The position numbers and the translations under genes were made by a program. From positions 51,408,639 through 51,472,638 of the forward strand of contig NC_089220.1 in the NCBI RefSeq assembly GCF_963924675.1: a stretch of 64,000 bases of DNA, in the 5' to 3' direction. A model generated the notes under the pieces. It saw only the letters and a program-made list of their open reading frames with translations, was not told the DNA's origin and did no database searches. This stretch comes from Phocoena phocoena (taxonomy: Eukaryota > Chordata > Mammalia > Artiodactyla > Phocoenidae). Of this stretch, positions 1 to 12,970 are shown piece after piece (position 1 is the first letter of the stretch; every line of letters begins with the position of its first letter).

Positions 1-1739
1 CTGTGAAGAACTACTACTGATTTGATAACAATTTTGTTTGTAGTATATTTCAACTTATGTGTTTCTAAGTCAGTTTGCTATGTAACAGAGACTGAATTTT
101 TTCATTAAACTAACTCATTCTGAGGTTTATCCAGACTAAAGGCACAGAAGCTCTCAAATTACAATATTTTGTACAGAAAATGCTCAAATTTACCCAACGT
201 AATTTTTATCAGAGCAAACATTTTAGTATTTTGTGGGAACACATCTCCAAAACAATAATTCCTAAACTTAATTCAAAACACAAATTGTTATTTTTGCATG
301 TTTTTAATAATAGAGCAAATAAAACAAAAAGTCAAGGTTAATTTTTAAAAGACAGAAAGAAAATAGAGAGTGGTAGATATTAATATAGTACTATCAAATT
401 TCACTTTAATGGAATTTGTTCTATACAATACAAATAGTGGTGTAATGTTATGCAAATAGTTAATAACAAGAGATAAACAGATATTGTCACATAAGAAACA
501 AATGGCATTGATGAGCTCGTAGACTACTAGATAAATACTGATGACTATCAAGAACCACGAAGGATCTGAAATTTTAACCTACTCACGAGCAAACAATTTA
601 GCCTGTCATCACTATATAGATGCTGGTAAAAGACACACAGCTCCTAGGCTAGAGAAAAAGGAGAGTTGATAACTCAAAGAAATAGCAGTAACCAAAATTT
701 CAGCACTTTGCCTCAGCTGCCAAGCCCAAATTCTCACATGGTAATGAAAACAGGGCCTGATGATAACTGCACAAGTATCATGTTTCATTACAAAAGAAGA
801 ACCCGGAGCATAGGCAACTTCAATCATTTTTAGTGCTTCAGAGGGAGACACCATCACTATTTCTCAAGGTTGTTTTCTATACAGACATCCTTGAAAAGAA
901 TCTGGAAAAAGGGCAGTTAGTGCCTTGTTAGCAAGACAGGCAGAAACATGAGAGATCCATGAAGAACTGTCTTCCAAAAAACCTCTTTAAATAATTGAAC
1001 CAGGATCATCATTGGGCATCTGAACAATAAATTTAGATTCTGGGTTAATCAATATACCTGCACTTATACTTTTGGGAAATGGAGGGTTACCATTGTGAAG
1101 CATACCCTCGCATTTCTAGGTCTCTTTTACCAGCCACTGTCTTAACAAATCTTTCATCCATTCTCTAGAATGATTTATTATTTTCAAAACAAAATCAGAG
1201 TTTAAAGGTTTTGGACACCAAGAAAGGAATAAATCTATAAAGTGGTAAAGGGAGATTAATTAATTTAGAGTTAAAAGCATAGTAGCATCTCTGACATGGA
1301 TTTATAGGAAAGCTTATAAGAAAACAGAAAGTCCATTGATGTAACTATCTCCATCCCCATCACATGTGCTATGTGATTAAATCAAAACATGGATTTAGTG
1401 TACAGAATGTGGCTCCAGTTACTCTTTTAAGAAACATGAGATGTTTCCAAAAATGGTAAGGAAATGGAATTTTAAAAATTAGAATTTCTGAAGTAAAAAA
1501 TTAGCTCTTTTGGACCTTCCAAGTCTCACTTCTGAGACTCATCTTGCCCACATTCTGCACTATTAGCTGCCTCTGTTGACATCCTAGAAATAGCAACATT
1601 CTTCATTATCACACTTATAAAGATTAATCCTTATGAAAATTGTAACAAGCTTTTGAATTTTGGGCATCACAGTCTCTTTTGTCTAGCATTTATATTTCCT
1701 TTACTGATGATCCTGGGGAATGACATATCCACTGACTCG
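1..1739. other. Unannotated AT-rich intergenic or intronic DNA
   Basis: I see no gene and no repeat family I can name. The open frames here (for example minus strand 345-551 and 612-857) are short, have no recognisable motif and fit chance occurrence in AT-rich DNA. Confidence 0.5.
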
Positions 1740-3710
1740 CTCTTTAACAAATCATTATTGAGTACCTACTACGTGCAAGTGACGCTTCTAGGCAAGAGAA
1801 CTTTACGTCTCATCTTGTCAGGGTAGACAAGACCCTTATTCTGACTGAATTTAAATTTAAATGGAAAAGAAAAATAATGTTACAACATATTTTGAAATAA
1901 AATGAATAAACAAGATGATGTGATGGAATCATGGGGAAGGATTTTCATTGTGTGAAAATGAAGAGCTTCTCTACAGATGAGACATGAGCTGAGAGACAAG
2001 AAACACAAAGGAATCAGTACTGGGAGGTCCCTAAGAAAACATTCCTGGCAAAGAATAGAAAGGGCAAGAGCTAGGGCCCTGAAGCAAGGAAAAGGAACAA
2101 AAAGAGCCTGTATGATATGATTGTATGATAGTGAATGAGAAGAGTTCAGAATCAGGTGAGACAGCTGGTAGGCCTAAAGGCTGTAGTAAGAAGTTTGGAT
2201 TTTATGTTTTTAAAAATGTGAAGTCATTGAGGAATTTTATAGCTGAAAAGAGGCATTATTTGATTGGATTTATAAAAAAAAAACTGTCATTCTAAATACT
2301 ATACGAAAACACTGATTGAATGGGGCCTAGAAATTGAGGCGGGAAAATTGGTATATTTGGAAATATTTGAGTTATTTCTAAAAGCACGTAATGATGGGTT
2401 GGATGACGAAAACACGAGTGAGAAAAATAAAGGGTGTTTCCAAGTTGTGGGCTCTGCAGTGTTATTTACTGAGAAGGGGACTCCTGGGAAGGGATACAAG
2501 ATGCAATGCCTATTGGACATGCTAAGTTTGAGAGGCCTATTATATATCCAACTAAAGATGTATAATAAATTATTGAATTAGCCATCTGAACATATAAACT
2601 GCATAATCATCACATAAAAATATTGTTTATAGCCTTGGTATTGGATGTAATCATCACTGGGGTGGAGGGTAGATAGAAAAGAACTAAAGTCCTCCAGATT
2701 AACCTCTGGGGCACATTTAAGTAGGTATATCCTGAAAAGAGAGCCTAAGAAGGAGGGAAAAGGAGAGAGAAGAGGAAAGTCAGGAATATGCGATATGAAA
2801 GAATCCAAGAGAGGACCCATCCCAGAAAGAAGGGGGTATTGATGAGACTTCAAGTAAGATGAGGCTAAAGAAATATTGGTAAGTTTGGCAATGTGCTGTT
2901 TTTTTATCACCTAGGTTAGTATAGTCTCAGTAGTTGTGGGGACAGAAGCACAACTAAAATTGGTTGACAAGTAAACAGAAAATGAGAAAATCAGACACAA
3001 ATTGTAGAAGATGCTTTGAATATTTTCTCTATGAAGAGGAATAGAAAATGACCCATCACTGGAGGGGTTGTGTCATCAAGGATGAATTTGTTTGTTTGTT
3101 TGTTTTACAGTGGAGTTATAATTCACTTAGTAGGAGACACTAGATCAGCTAATGTTGATAATCTAGTGGAGCAGGATAATTTGATGATTTAGAAGAGAGT
3201 GATGAATAGAGAATAATCTAAAATTTTGACTAAAATCAAATGAATATTATCCAGAACCAAGGATAAAGAAGGGATTTAGATAAAAGTAATGGAATAAGAG
3301 AGAAGACAGATGGAAGATACAAAATTATGTTGGATTATAGATGTATTAGTTGAAAAAAATGTTCTTTTTCAGTGTTAGGTTTTATTTTCTCAATGAAACA
3401 TGAAGTGAAATCATTACATGAGAGTAAAGGATGGTGGGAAAGAGAGGTGGTAAAAACTTGGAAGATAAAGGAAAATGTACCAACAAAAAATAGTAGGTTT
3501 ACTTGGTAGTGCTAGTATTTGTTTGCAGTTTTGAATTACTAGTGAAACAGAACACCATGCTTGTGATATCTCCCCCCAGCTACAGCCAGCAGTTTTGTGG
3601 CACGTGCAGAGACGGAGGACCCTGCATTCAAAGATGATGGAGGTTGACTGGGAAAGGGAATTGTGAATGTTTTCAATGCAGTCATTTTAACGATAGCTCA
3701 ATGTATATAA
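1740..3710 (-). repeat. Long LINE-2 (L2) copy with decayed reverse transcriptase
   Basis: The left edge reads 'attattgagtacctactacg', the reverse complement of the usual L2 3' tail. Moving right, the minus strand follows L2 coding sequence backwards: the endonuclease-poor C-terminal region, then the reverse transcriptase. The minus-strand frame 2299-2520 begins MSNRH, which matches the L2 segment just after the RT catalytic block. The frame 2578-2910 crosses the place where L2 has a YADD-type motif, but here it reads YFYVMIMQFI, so the catalytic aspartates are gone. No frame stays open. Resemblance to L2 RT continues to about 3600-3700 and may reach 4090. Most L2 copies in mammals are a few hundred bases, so about 2 kb is long. 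It is a fossil with no coding ability. Confidence 0.75.
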
Positions 3711-4362
3711 ATTGAGTGAAAATGGAAGTGCAGGAAAGATGGTGTTGATGAAGGAAGAAAATAAATATGGTAGAATAAATAAAATGAATCAACAAGAAGT
3801 GTAGTAGAAAATTGAAATGCTTAAAATAAAGCTTTTAAAAATTGAGGACATCCTATCTACCTCCTAGATCTGAGGGATGCAGGGAAAGCATTATCCTCAG
3901 CAGAGAGTTTAATTTTAGATAGGTTCAGGAGATGAGCATAAGTAAAAGACTGAAGATTTATGGGTTGTTAATTACTGGTTCAGAGATTCCAAGGGCACAG
4001 TGCTTTAATCTTGACCTTCTCAAAAGGGATAAAAAATGGGAACAGATTAGATGTCCAAGATAGTAAGGAAATTAGAGTTCAGGTGATAATGCATTAACTA
4101 GGATGCTTGGTTTCTGGAAATTACAAATATTTCCCACAATAAGTAATGGTAAACAGTGGGATTTGAAATGACTGTGTCATTGAGCAAAATGGGCCATTAG
4201 TTCAAACTTGTTGTTATGGGTTCCTGGAACCATTAGTCTGTTTTATAGCTAGGAATGATATAACACGGTTCAGTAGGGATGTCATAGTAGAAGTGTTCCC
4301 CTTAGATCCTAAGGCAATGTAGTTAAAATTATAACCACTATAGTTATACTGATATACTATAT
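3711..4362. other. Possible 5' continuation of the L2, otherwise unrecognised
   Basis: The purine-rich composition resembles the neighbouring minus-strand L2, but I cannot point to a diagnostic motif. No gene is visible. Confidence 0.3.
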
Positions 4363-4575
4363 CAGAAGTAAAATAGACACAGCTTCAAATCCTAGCTACA
4401 TAATTTAATTGCTAGGAGAATCACATAACTTTAAGCAAAGAATTTTTCATTTGTTAAAAAAGAAATATAAAGAAAAAAATATATAGGGAAGATAGGTAGT
4501 CACACCTATCTCAGTGGGGTGATGTAAAGGTTAAAGACTAAGTGAAATGAGGTATAGGAAAGTACCTTCAGAATG
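4363..4575 (+). repeat. MIR SINE, plus strand
   Basis: The order of segments matches the MIR core: 'caaatcctagctacataatt', then 'cacataactttaagcaaag', then a 'catttgtta' block, then 'gtgatgtaaaggttaaaga'. These correspond to the MIR 'gtgaccttgggcaagtcac', 'ctcatctgtaaa' and 'gaggattaaatg' blocks. It is highly diverged. Confidence 0.6.
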
Positions 4576-4719
4576 TCTGAATGTTATTTTCCTCTCCTAC
4601 CTTTCTTCTTATGGAAACTGTGTCCCCCTAGCCCTCTCCCTCATCCTACTACCTCATTAGTATGCAATGCACTAAGTAATAATGATAATTTTAATAATTG
4701 AAAGAGGTGGTATTCATTT

Positions 4720-4795
4720 ATTTTTGATAGCCTGGCTCACAGTAAGTTCCCTAAATATTTATCTATTGAATTACCAAAATGAGTAACTGAACACA
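4720..4795 (+). repeat. L2 3'-end fragment
   Basis: 'cctggctcacagtaagttcc' followed by 'ctaaatatttatctattgaa' matches the L2 tail ('cctggcacatagtaggtgct' then 'aataaatatttgttgaa'). Confidence 0.5.
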
Positions 4796-7700
4796 TTAAA
4801 TCTTCAGATCTAATAATTGCAACCTGAGTACTGAAGAGGTACCAATATCATTTTTATAATTTAGAAAGATGTTAACTCCATTTGACATTTTGCATAGACA
4901 TAACTGTTGGTACTTTAGGTACTTCTTTTTCTTTAAAGGGAACTTTGCAGAGTAATGTGATTAGAAATTCAAGATAGAATTATCCATCTATCAAAGAAGT
5001 CAACTTGCCCTTGAAACAGGGTCACCAAAATTAGAAAGACTGCCACATGTAGCCCATATTTTAAATGCCAGGGCTACTACAATTTTTATTGTATGTCACA
5101 AATAGGTGGATGATACTGTTTTTCTCCTTTGTAAATTCTCATCGGCTCCCTTGATTAATGTTTACTGAGCTCCCACAAAGAACGTGATGCCAAACCTGGC
5201 ATTGAATTTATTAATTTCTTCAAACTGATGAATCAGCACTATTAGATGAAAGGATGACCTAAAACATGAGTACTCTACAGAAAAAAATCTCTCAAACAAC
5301 ATAATTCATCATTCTCCTTTTCAATGCTTTTGTCTTTAAAGGTGTAGGCAATCAGACATTGTCTTTGCTTTTCCTCATTTCATAAAATGTTTCCTTAGCA
5401 CTACTGGTAACATTCTTGCTATTTAACTTTTTCTGTTGCTGCCTTTACTTAGAAATCATAAGTAGATTATTTTTCTACAAAGAAGAAGGTTGATTCTGTC
5501 CTATTGTTTCAAAGGAAGAATTGGTAACCTTATAGTATTTTTATTAAAAATTTTTGGAACTAAGTCCTTTCTAAATCCTTTCCTGAAATTCAAGCGGGAA
5601 ATTGCTTTAAAAGTTAGATCACAAAATATTAGCTCATGTCTTCATTTTAATGTTTTACACAAATTTGATCATCCCTCTTTCTGCTAGCTACTTGACATAT
5701 ACCTGAATTCATATCAATTATGTTTTAAAAAATAAATTTCTGATATCATCTGCAACCTTTTCTTGCTAATGTAATCCCAAATATTTTCCTGCCTGAAACA
5801 GACTTTGGATTCATCACAATCTGCTTTCCTGTAAAGGGTTGGAGCCAAAAAAATAAAATTTGCTAAGATTGCATGACTGGCATTTTCTTCTTGACTTTTC
5901 CCTTGGATCCTCAATTGTCAAAATTGCAATGTCAAGAGACTTGGTAACATAGATATGCTTCCTTCTAATTAAGGATTCAGGAATTAACCTAGCCTCAGAT
6001 AGGCAGAAGCAGAATATCCAATCATGGTTTGATTTTTAAGTCCTTTTCTAAAATTTTGTGCTTGCCTTTCTTTGCATAAGGAAGGCTCATTTAATTGTCT
6101 TTGAGTCCAAATTGTAACACACAACTCAAATTCCTAGTACTCTGCTTCTGCTACCATCACTTTTATCTTTGAACAATTTCTGATTTGCATTTTCTCTTGC
6201 TGCATTAATTTTGGGGCTTTTAACCAGAGGTCTATTTGTTCCTGTTCTCAGATATAAGCTTTCTCATTTACCAGCTGCCTCTCAGAGCTTTAGGAACCTC
6301 TTGACTTGCCTTCAGGTCAAAGGCCCCCAAAATTGTGTCATGGCCTTAAGATGCATTGTTTTACCTACAGTGAAGAGTTGCCACAAAAGCAAATTTTGTT
6401 CCAAGTCCAGTAGTTTCTTTGCTCTATCTTTATGGTCCACTCTGATACTTCCAATGGTTTTTGAACCTTGGACCCAGTGGTGTATGTTGTTTCTGCCTCC
6501 TCTGATTTGTTTGAAGGGAAAATTTTTGAATTTGAAATTTGGATGAGACACAATTACATTTGAGCTGAGTAACTTAAAGAATACAATTCCCTTGGGAAAC
6601 TAGAGACTAGAGTCCTTTATTCTTTATTATTTTGCAGTGAAAGACAACTCCACCCCTTTTCTCATTATTGTCCTGCAGAGTACAAATATCAGCATTTAAT
6701 ATGCAAAATCTGCCGCTCATACCCAAACTTGCTGATGGCCCAGCAGAAAAATATTCTTCAACATTTAAAGTTCATTAACACTTATTGTCTCACTGTATGT
6801 GTGGTTTATCATAGGTGCTACAGAATTCTAAATTCATTAATTTCCATAAATAAGCCATTTTCTATGTTTTATCTTTTCATGACCTTTCTCCTGGTATTTA
6901 ATCATAGCTTATAGCACAGATCTGTAAGAGCAATTATGAGACAGCACATGTTTGGCAGTCTTGTCATTATCTCATAAGTTAAGAAAGGTCAGATTCTCTC
7001 AGTACTTTGACGGAAGTCTTCAAAGAAAAGACAGGTGTTTCATGGATAAACACTGGGGATTCACATGGGGGAACTCTGTCCTTTGAGGCAGAACAGCACA
7101 CTCTTCATAAGACAGTCAGTAAATTTCCCACCCTCTGCTCCCTACCTAGGGAAATAGCTCTGCAGTTTTCAGGCTAGAAGAAGAAAGTGCCCATGAGTGT
7201 GTATACTAGAAGAATGGAAAAAATGAACATTAGCAATTTTTTAAAGCAAGGCTCTTCTTCTGGGAAAGTAAAATAATTGAGCCGCTAAGATGTGACACTG
7301 TTTACACAATGTGGTAACTCTACTCATCTCTTTCCCTTCTAATCTTCACAAGGGAAAAGAAGAAATGGCAGGTATGCATGGTGATTAATTACACACACGT
7401 GCCTCCCCAGAGTCATAACATGGTGATTGATGTCTGTGTAGTGCTGAAGTCCTCTAATTAGGGCTGACTGAATTCGGTAGATTAAAATTCTAAACATTAG
7501 GCTTTGGGGAAAAACTCCAGCCCCCATTCAATTTTCATTAGCTTGGAGTCACTTCTTATATTCAAAATCATCTGAGAAATATTTATAGGTTTTCTGAGAA
7601 ATGTAGCTATATCCCAGGAATGCTGAATTTCACAATTATATTAAACCCTTAAGCAGACAGCATTGTTTCAGGAGCACCATCTGTGCAGGACCAATGTCTT

Positions 7701-9673
7701 TAAAACATTAAGATAACCGAGGGAAAACAGGTAGAGTATTTTCTAAATCATTGTGTTCATTTTGTTTGCTCCTTAGTTTTTAAAGGCTTAACCCAGTTTT
7801 CTTAAGTTAGAGAGTCACACCATGCTTGGATTTTTGCCTACTCTACACTCCGAAGGAATATTCTCATCTCTTAAATATGTCAGCCTTGAATACAGTATTG
7901 GGTATAGAAAAATATCCCAAATAAATTTTCATTTTATCTGCTTTTAGTTTCCAGTTTTTTTAAGAGAAAGTTTTATTTTGGTACATAACATATATAAAGA
8001 AAATAATGTAATTAGATTAGTAAAAAAATTAAAAAGAAAACAATTTCTGCAGGCCACTGAGAGTTAGTAACTTATAAATTTAACTCAGTTAATAGATTTT
8101 GTGAACTTCCTTAAAATCACACTGTTTAGTCTCAACACTGCTTTATATTTCAAGGAAGTCATGGTAGGTAATACCATCTCTAGTGGTCAATATCTATGTT
8201 TACTTATTCTTATTCCTCAGCTTAAAGTCCAGAAGAGCAAGACTGCTTAAATAAATTCAGTAAGACTGAACGGAAAGGTTTGGATGGAGGGAAAAGACTA
8301 GGAGAGTGTACTTAAACCAGAATCTGTACCAACCTCTAAAAATTCCCTCTGGCAAAAATCATGAGCAATGTTCTGACTTAGAAATGCAGATAGAGCCTCA
8401 AGCAAGGATTCCTATTACGGAACTAATTCCAGGTTTGAAGACCTGCCTGTCAGATGAAAGTTTAATGAAAATCTTCATGGGCAAAATGATGACCTAAAAG
8501 TGGGAAAAATGAAAATCAAGTCTTGAGCAAGTAGCAAAATAAAATGAATAGTTTCCCCATTTTTCGAGCTGTCCACTTTACATTTGGAGGTATCAGTTAT
8601 TGTTGGCATTTTTGTATTGGTTACCAGCTCTACACTTTTGTATAGCCGTGGTAGAAAAGCGGAGTCTCCTCTCATGGATTTTGTTCATTTTCCCTTATTT
8701 ATACGGTTGAGACAGATCAGGAATGGACATTTTTATCTGCTTCTGTTATCCTTCATTTTATATGCTTCTGTTAACCTAAAGTATAGTAGAGAAAGTACTG
8801 AACTTGTTCCTGCTTATAGCATATATTTACCACTTTAGGGTGTATTTATGCCATCTCTGAGCTCAAGATGATGTGGGAAGGAGATCTGAACACCAAATGG
8901 CACTAGTTAAGGTAAGAATGAAAGATGTCTCTGAGATACTAAAGGGTTTTAGGCACAATTGTAGAGCAACTATGTCAGGTTGTATCTTTTGCTTGTCATT
9001 TGTATTTTGTTAAATTCTTTTATCCCCTTTTCTGCCCCTCTGCTTCTTACCATGGCCAGAAAGCCCTACAAGTCCCTTGGTTAAAACGTTCCCATTTTCT
9101 ACTGCCAAGTTATCATTATTCTTCAGACTTTTCAGTTACTGTTTATCCAAAAATTGAAACCTATTACAGAAATACTTTTCATTCCATTTTAACGGCTATT
9201 TCGTTATTATTGCTATCAAGTAGGATTAAGCATATTTAAAAATCACAAAGACCAAGCATATCAATACCTTCAACAATATCTATTTTTACTGTTCTCACAT
9301 GTGGAAGTCTTGAGGTAAATCATCCAACTGTTTTTATGCCAATTCTTCTGTGTGACATTTCCAGAAACTCAAGTAATCTTATCCTAGGAGTGTTATTATC
9401 CCAAAGTCTTAAAGTCCAAACTAATTGCTTTGACTCCAGGCATCACACATTCAAGGAGAAAGGGGTAAAGAAGAAGAGGCAAAGAACACACATCATCATT
9501 CTGAAGTAGATTCCCTGAGGAAGATTCCCATCTGCTTGCATCCCTTAGTCGTACATTATATAGAACTGCAAGTGGGTTGGAAATCAGGGCCCAACAAAAA
9601 TTAAGAATTCTATTACTATAATAAGTGGGAAAGTAGATACTGAAGACAACAACAATCTCTGACATCTTCTACT
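4796..9673. other. Long stretch with no recognisable gene or repeat
   Basis: I read both strands and found no exon-like conserved frame, RNA gene or repeat I can name securely. The longest frames (6211-6546 plus, 8584-8838 plus, 9396-9665 minus) have no domain motifs and overlap similar-sized frames on the other strand. It is probably old, decayed intergenic or intronic sequence. Confidence 0.5.
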
Positions 9674-9688
9674 AGAAATTAAATTTGT
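9674..9688. repeat. Left target-site duplication of LINE-1 copy A
   Basis: 'agaaattaaatttgt' matches 'agaagttaaatttat' at 15621-15635 in 13 of 15 positions. The right copy lies directly behind the LINE-1 A-rich tail, so the pair marks the insertion boundaries and shows that 9689-10200 belongs to the element. Confidence 0.7.
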
Positions 9689-10744
9689 GAGCTCCCAGGC
9701 TGTTGGCTGCACAGCTTCCAGGTGTCCACTCCTCTGATGAGACAGAGCCAGAAGATGCTCTCCTCTGCTCCTTGCCTGGGTGGGCAAGTTTGGCTCTAGG
9801 GCAGGCAGAAATCCTGATTTGAGGGTCCCACAGAGATCCCCAGTCAGAATGCTGCAGCTGAGTGGACTGGCTGCTTGGGAATACTGCTCAGGCACTGCAG
9901 AAAGCCTTCTTGGAATCTGACATGTTATTACTTTGGGACCATTGCACAGCTGCTCCTGACTTGGCCACATAAAGGCTTAGACTGTCCCAGTCACTGAACT
10001 GAAGAGAACCAACACTATTAGCATATCTCTCACCATCATGAAGTCAAGGTATTTCAATGAAGAGTATCAGGAGGACATCTACAAATCCAAGACTGTCATG
10101 TGCAAGTTCTGAGGAATGGTGGAATAACCCAATATATCTGGGTGACCTTTGGACACAGCTGAGACAGAGTTACAACAGGGCAGTGGCTGACATCCAACTC
10201 ATAGCCCATCTTCTCCAGGCATATGGCTCACAGGGTCTTAGTACTCTGGCCAGCTGTGGGACCCAAGGCTCTGAGGTGGGAGAGCCAAATTCAGGACGTT
10301 GGTCCACCAGAGACATCTCAGCCCCAGGTATTATCAATCGGCAAGAGCTCTCCCAGAGATCTCCATCTCAATGCTAAGATGCAGTTCCATTCAACGACCA
10401 GCAAGCTCCAGTGTTGGACACCCCATGCTAAACAAATAGCAAGAAAGGAACACAACCCCACCCATTAGCAGAGAGGGTGCCTAAAATCATACTAAGTTCT
10501 CAGACATCACAAAACACACCACCAGATGTGGTCTTGCGCACCAGAAAGACAAGATTCAGCTTCATCCACCAGAACACAGGCACTAGTCCACTCCACCAGG
10601 AAGCCTACACATCCCACTGAACCAACCTTAGCCACTGGGGGCAGACACCAAAAACAACAAGAACTATGAACCTGCAGCCTGAGAAAAGGAGACCCCAAAC
10701 ACAGTACATTAAACAAAATTAGAAGACACAGAAATACACAGCAG
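9689..10744 (+). other. 5' UTR of LINE-1 copy A, divergent upstream part
   Basis: From about 10205 the sequence ('ggctcacagggtcttagtac' onward, including 'ctctgaggtgggagagccaa') is collinear with the ORF1-proximal 5' UTR of copies B (22270 onward) and C (reverse of 39110 downward). The stretch 9689-10200 has no counterpart in B or C. It lies inside the target duplication, so it is either an alternative 5' UTR type or a piece of another element carried in. It lacks the 'aagatggcgg' start found in copy B. Confidence 0.6.
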
Positions 10745-11467
10745 ATGAAGGAGAAAGGTAAAAACCCACCAGACCAAACAAATGAAGAGGAAATAGGCAG
10801 TCTACGTGAAAAAGAATTCAGAGTAATGATAGTAAAGATGATGCAAAATCTTGGAAATAGAAAGGAGAATATACAAGAAACGTTTCACAAGGACCTAGAA
10901 AAACTAAAGAACGATCAAACAATGATGAACAACACATTAAATGAAATTAAAAATTATCTACAAAGAATCAATAGCAGAATAACTGAGGCAGAAGAACGGA
11001 TAAGTGACCTGGAAGATAAAATAGTGGAAAAAACTACTGCAGAGCAGAATAAAGAATGAAAAAAATTCAGAACAGTCTCAAAGACTTTTGTGACAACATT
11101 AAATGCACCAACATTTGAATTATAGGGTCCCCAGAAGAAGAAGAGAAAAAGAAAGGGACTGAGAAAATATTTGAAGAGATTATAGTTGAAAACTCCCCTA
11201 ATATGAGAAAGGAAATAGTCAGTCAAGTCCAGGAAGTGCAGAGAGTCCCATACAGGATAGATACATGCCAAGACACATATTAATCAACTATCAAAAATTA
11301 AATACAAAGAAAAAATATTTAAAACAGCAAGGGAAAAGTAACAAATAATGTACAAGGGAATTCCCATAAGGTTAATACCTGATCTTTCAGCAAAAACTCT
11401 GCAATCCAGAAGCATGTGGCAGGACATATTTAAAGTGCTGAAACAGAAAAACCTACAATCAAGATTA
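10745..11467 (+). pseudogene. LINE-1 ORF1 remnant (copy A)
   Basis: LINE-1 ORF1 encodes an RNA-binding, trimer-forming nucleic-acid chaperone that coats L1 RNA in the cytoplasm. The first open segment (10745-11059, 104 residues) shows EIGSLREKEFRVMIVKMMQN and a Glu/Lys/Leu-rich coiled-coil stretch ending ITEAEERISDLEDKIVE. Copy B's upstream ATG is lost here, so the frame opens at the internal ATG. A stop at 11057-11059 interrupts it. The C-terminal chaperone part reappears at 11348 as YKGIPIRLIPDLSAKTLQSR, where the active family reads 'ADLSAETLQ'-like sequence. The last part of ORF1 is deleted and the frame runs straight into ORF2. Confidence 0.85.
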
Positions 11468-11734
11468 GGATTAATCACCCCGCTTTCACCAATGGACAGA
11501 TCATCCAAAATGAAAATAAATAAGGAAACACAAGCTTTAAATGACACATTAAAGAAGATAGACTTAATCGATATTTATAGCACATTCCATACAAAGACAA
11601 CAGAATACATTTTCTTATTAAGTGCTGCTGCAACATTCTCCAGGATAGATCATAGCTTGGGTCACAAATCAAGTCTTGGTAAGTTTAAGAAAATTAAAAT
11701 CATATCAAGTATCTTTCCGACCACAATGCTATGA
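11348..11734 (+). pseudogene. In-frame ORF1-ORF2 junction frame created by a deletion (copy A)
   Basis: This 128-codon frame begins with ORF1 C-terminal sequence (MYKGIPIRLIPDLSAKTLQS, ending near KNLQSRL) and continues without a stop into ORF2 endonuclease sequence (TPLSPMDRSSKMKINKETQA onward, with the IDLIDIYSTFHTKTTEY segment). In copy B these two parts lie at about 23520 and 24145, separated by the ORF1 end, a 58 bp spacer and the first 145 or so ORF2 codons. The join is at about 11470. The frame ends at a frameshift near 'ccgaccacaatgct', which falls on the endonuclease SDHN motif. The N-terminal endonuclease residues (the N14 and E43 equivalents) are absent. It has no start context of its own and is unlikely to be translated. 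Confidence 0.8.
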
Positions 11735-12773
11735 GACTAGATATCAATTCCAGGAAAAAAAAAACTGTAAAAAAATGCAAACACATGGAGGCTAAACAAT
11801 ATACTACTAAATAACCAAGAGATCACTGAAGAAATCAAAGAGGAAATCAAAAAGTACCTAGAAACAAATGACAATGAAAACACGATGACCCAAAACCTAT
11901 GGGATGCAGAAAAAGCAGTTCTAAGAGGGAAGTTTATAGCAATACAATCCTACCTCAAGAAACAAGAAACATCTCAAATAAACAACCTAATCTTACACTT
12001 AAAGCAATTAGAGAAAGAACAAAAAACCTCCAAACTTAGCAGAAAGAAATAAATCATAAAGATCAGATCAGAAATAAATGAAAAAGAAATGGAGGAAACA
12101 ATAGCAAAGATCAATAAAATTAAAAGTTGGTTCTTTGAGAAGATAATCAAAATTGATAAACCATTAGCAAGACTCCTCAAGAATAAAAACGAAAAGACTC
12201 AAATCAATAGAATTAGAAATGAAAAAGGAGACATAACAACTGACACTGCAGAAATACAAAGGATCATGAGAGATTACTACAAGCAACTATATGCCAATAA
12301 AATGGACAACCTGGAAGAAATGGACAAATTCTTAGAAAAGCACAACCCTCCAAGACTGAAGCAGGAAGAAAGAAAAAAACCCAGAAAAATCACAAGCACT
12401 GAAATTGAAACTGTGATTAAAAATCGTCTAACAAACAAAAGCCCAGAACCAGATGGCATCACAGGTGAATTCTATCAAACATTTAAAGAACTAACACCTA
12501 TCCTTCTCAAACTCTTCCAAAATATTGCAGATGGAGGAACACTCCCAAACTCATTCTACGAGGCCACCATCACCCTGATATCAAAACCAGACAAAGATGT
12601 CACAAAGAAAGAAAACTACAGGCCAATATCCCTGAAGAATATAGATGCAAAAATCTTCAACAAAATACTAGCAAACAGAATCCTACAGGACATTAAAATC
12701 CTACAGGATCATACACCATGATCAAGTGGGGTTTATCCCAGGAATGCAAGGATTCCTCAGTATACACAAATCA

Positions 12774-12970
12774 GGGCTTACCTGGTGATGCAGTGGTTGA
12801 GAGTCCACCTGCCGATGCAGAGGACACGGGTTCGTGCCCCAGTCCGGGAAGATCCCACATGCTGCAGAGCAGCTAGGCCCGTGAGCCATAGCCGCTGAGC
12901 CTGCGTGTCCAGAGCCTGTGCTCCACAATGGGAGATGCCGCAACAGTGAGAGGTCTGTGTACCGCAAAAA

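Noticed and set aside
6211..6546. 111-codon frame, with two open frames on the opposite strand
   Set aside because: No motif, no splice-site pattern I could defend, and equally long antisense frames.
9584..9970. 128-codon minus-strand open frame
   Set aside because: Its right part is antisense to the LINE-1 copy A 5' UTR and its left part lies in the flank, crossing the target duplication. It has no domain motif.
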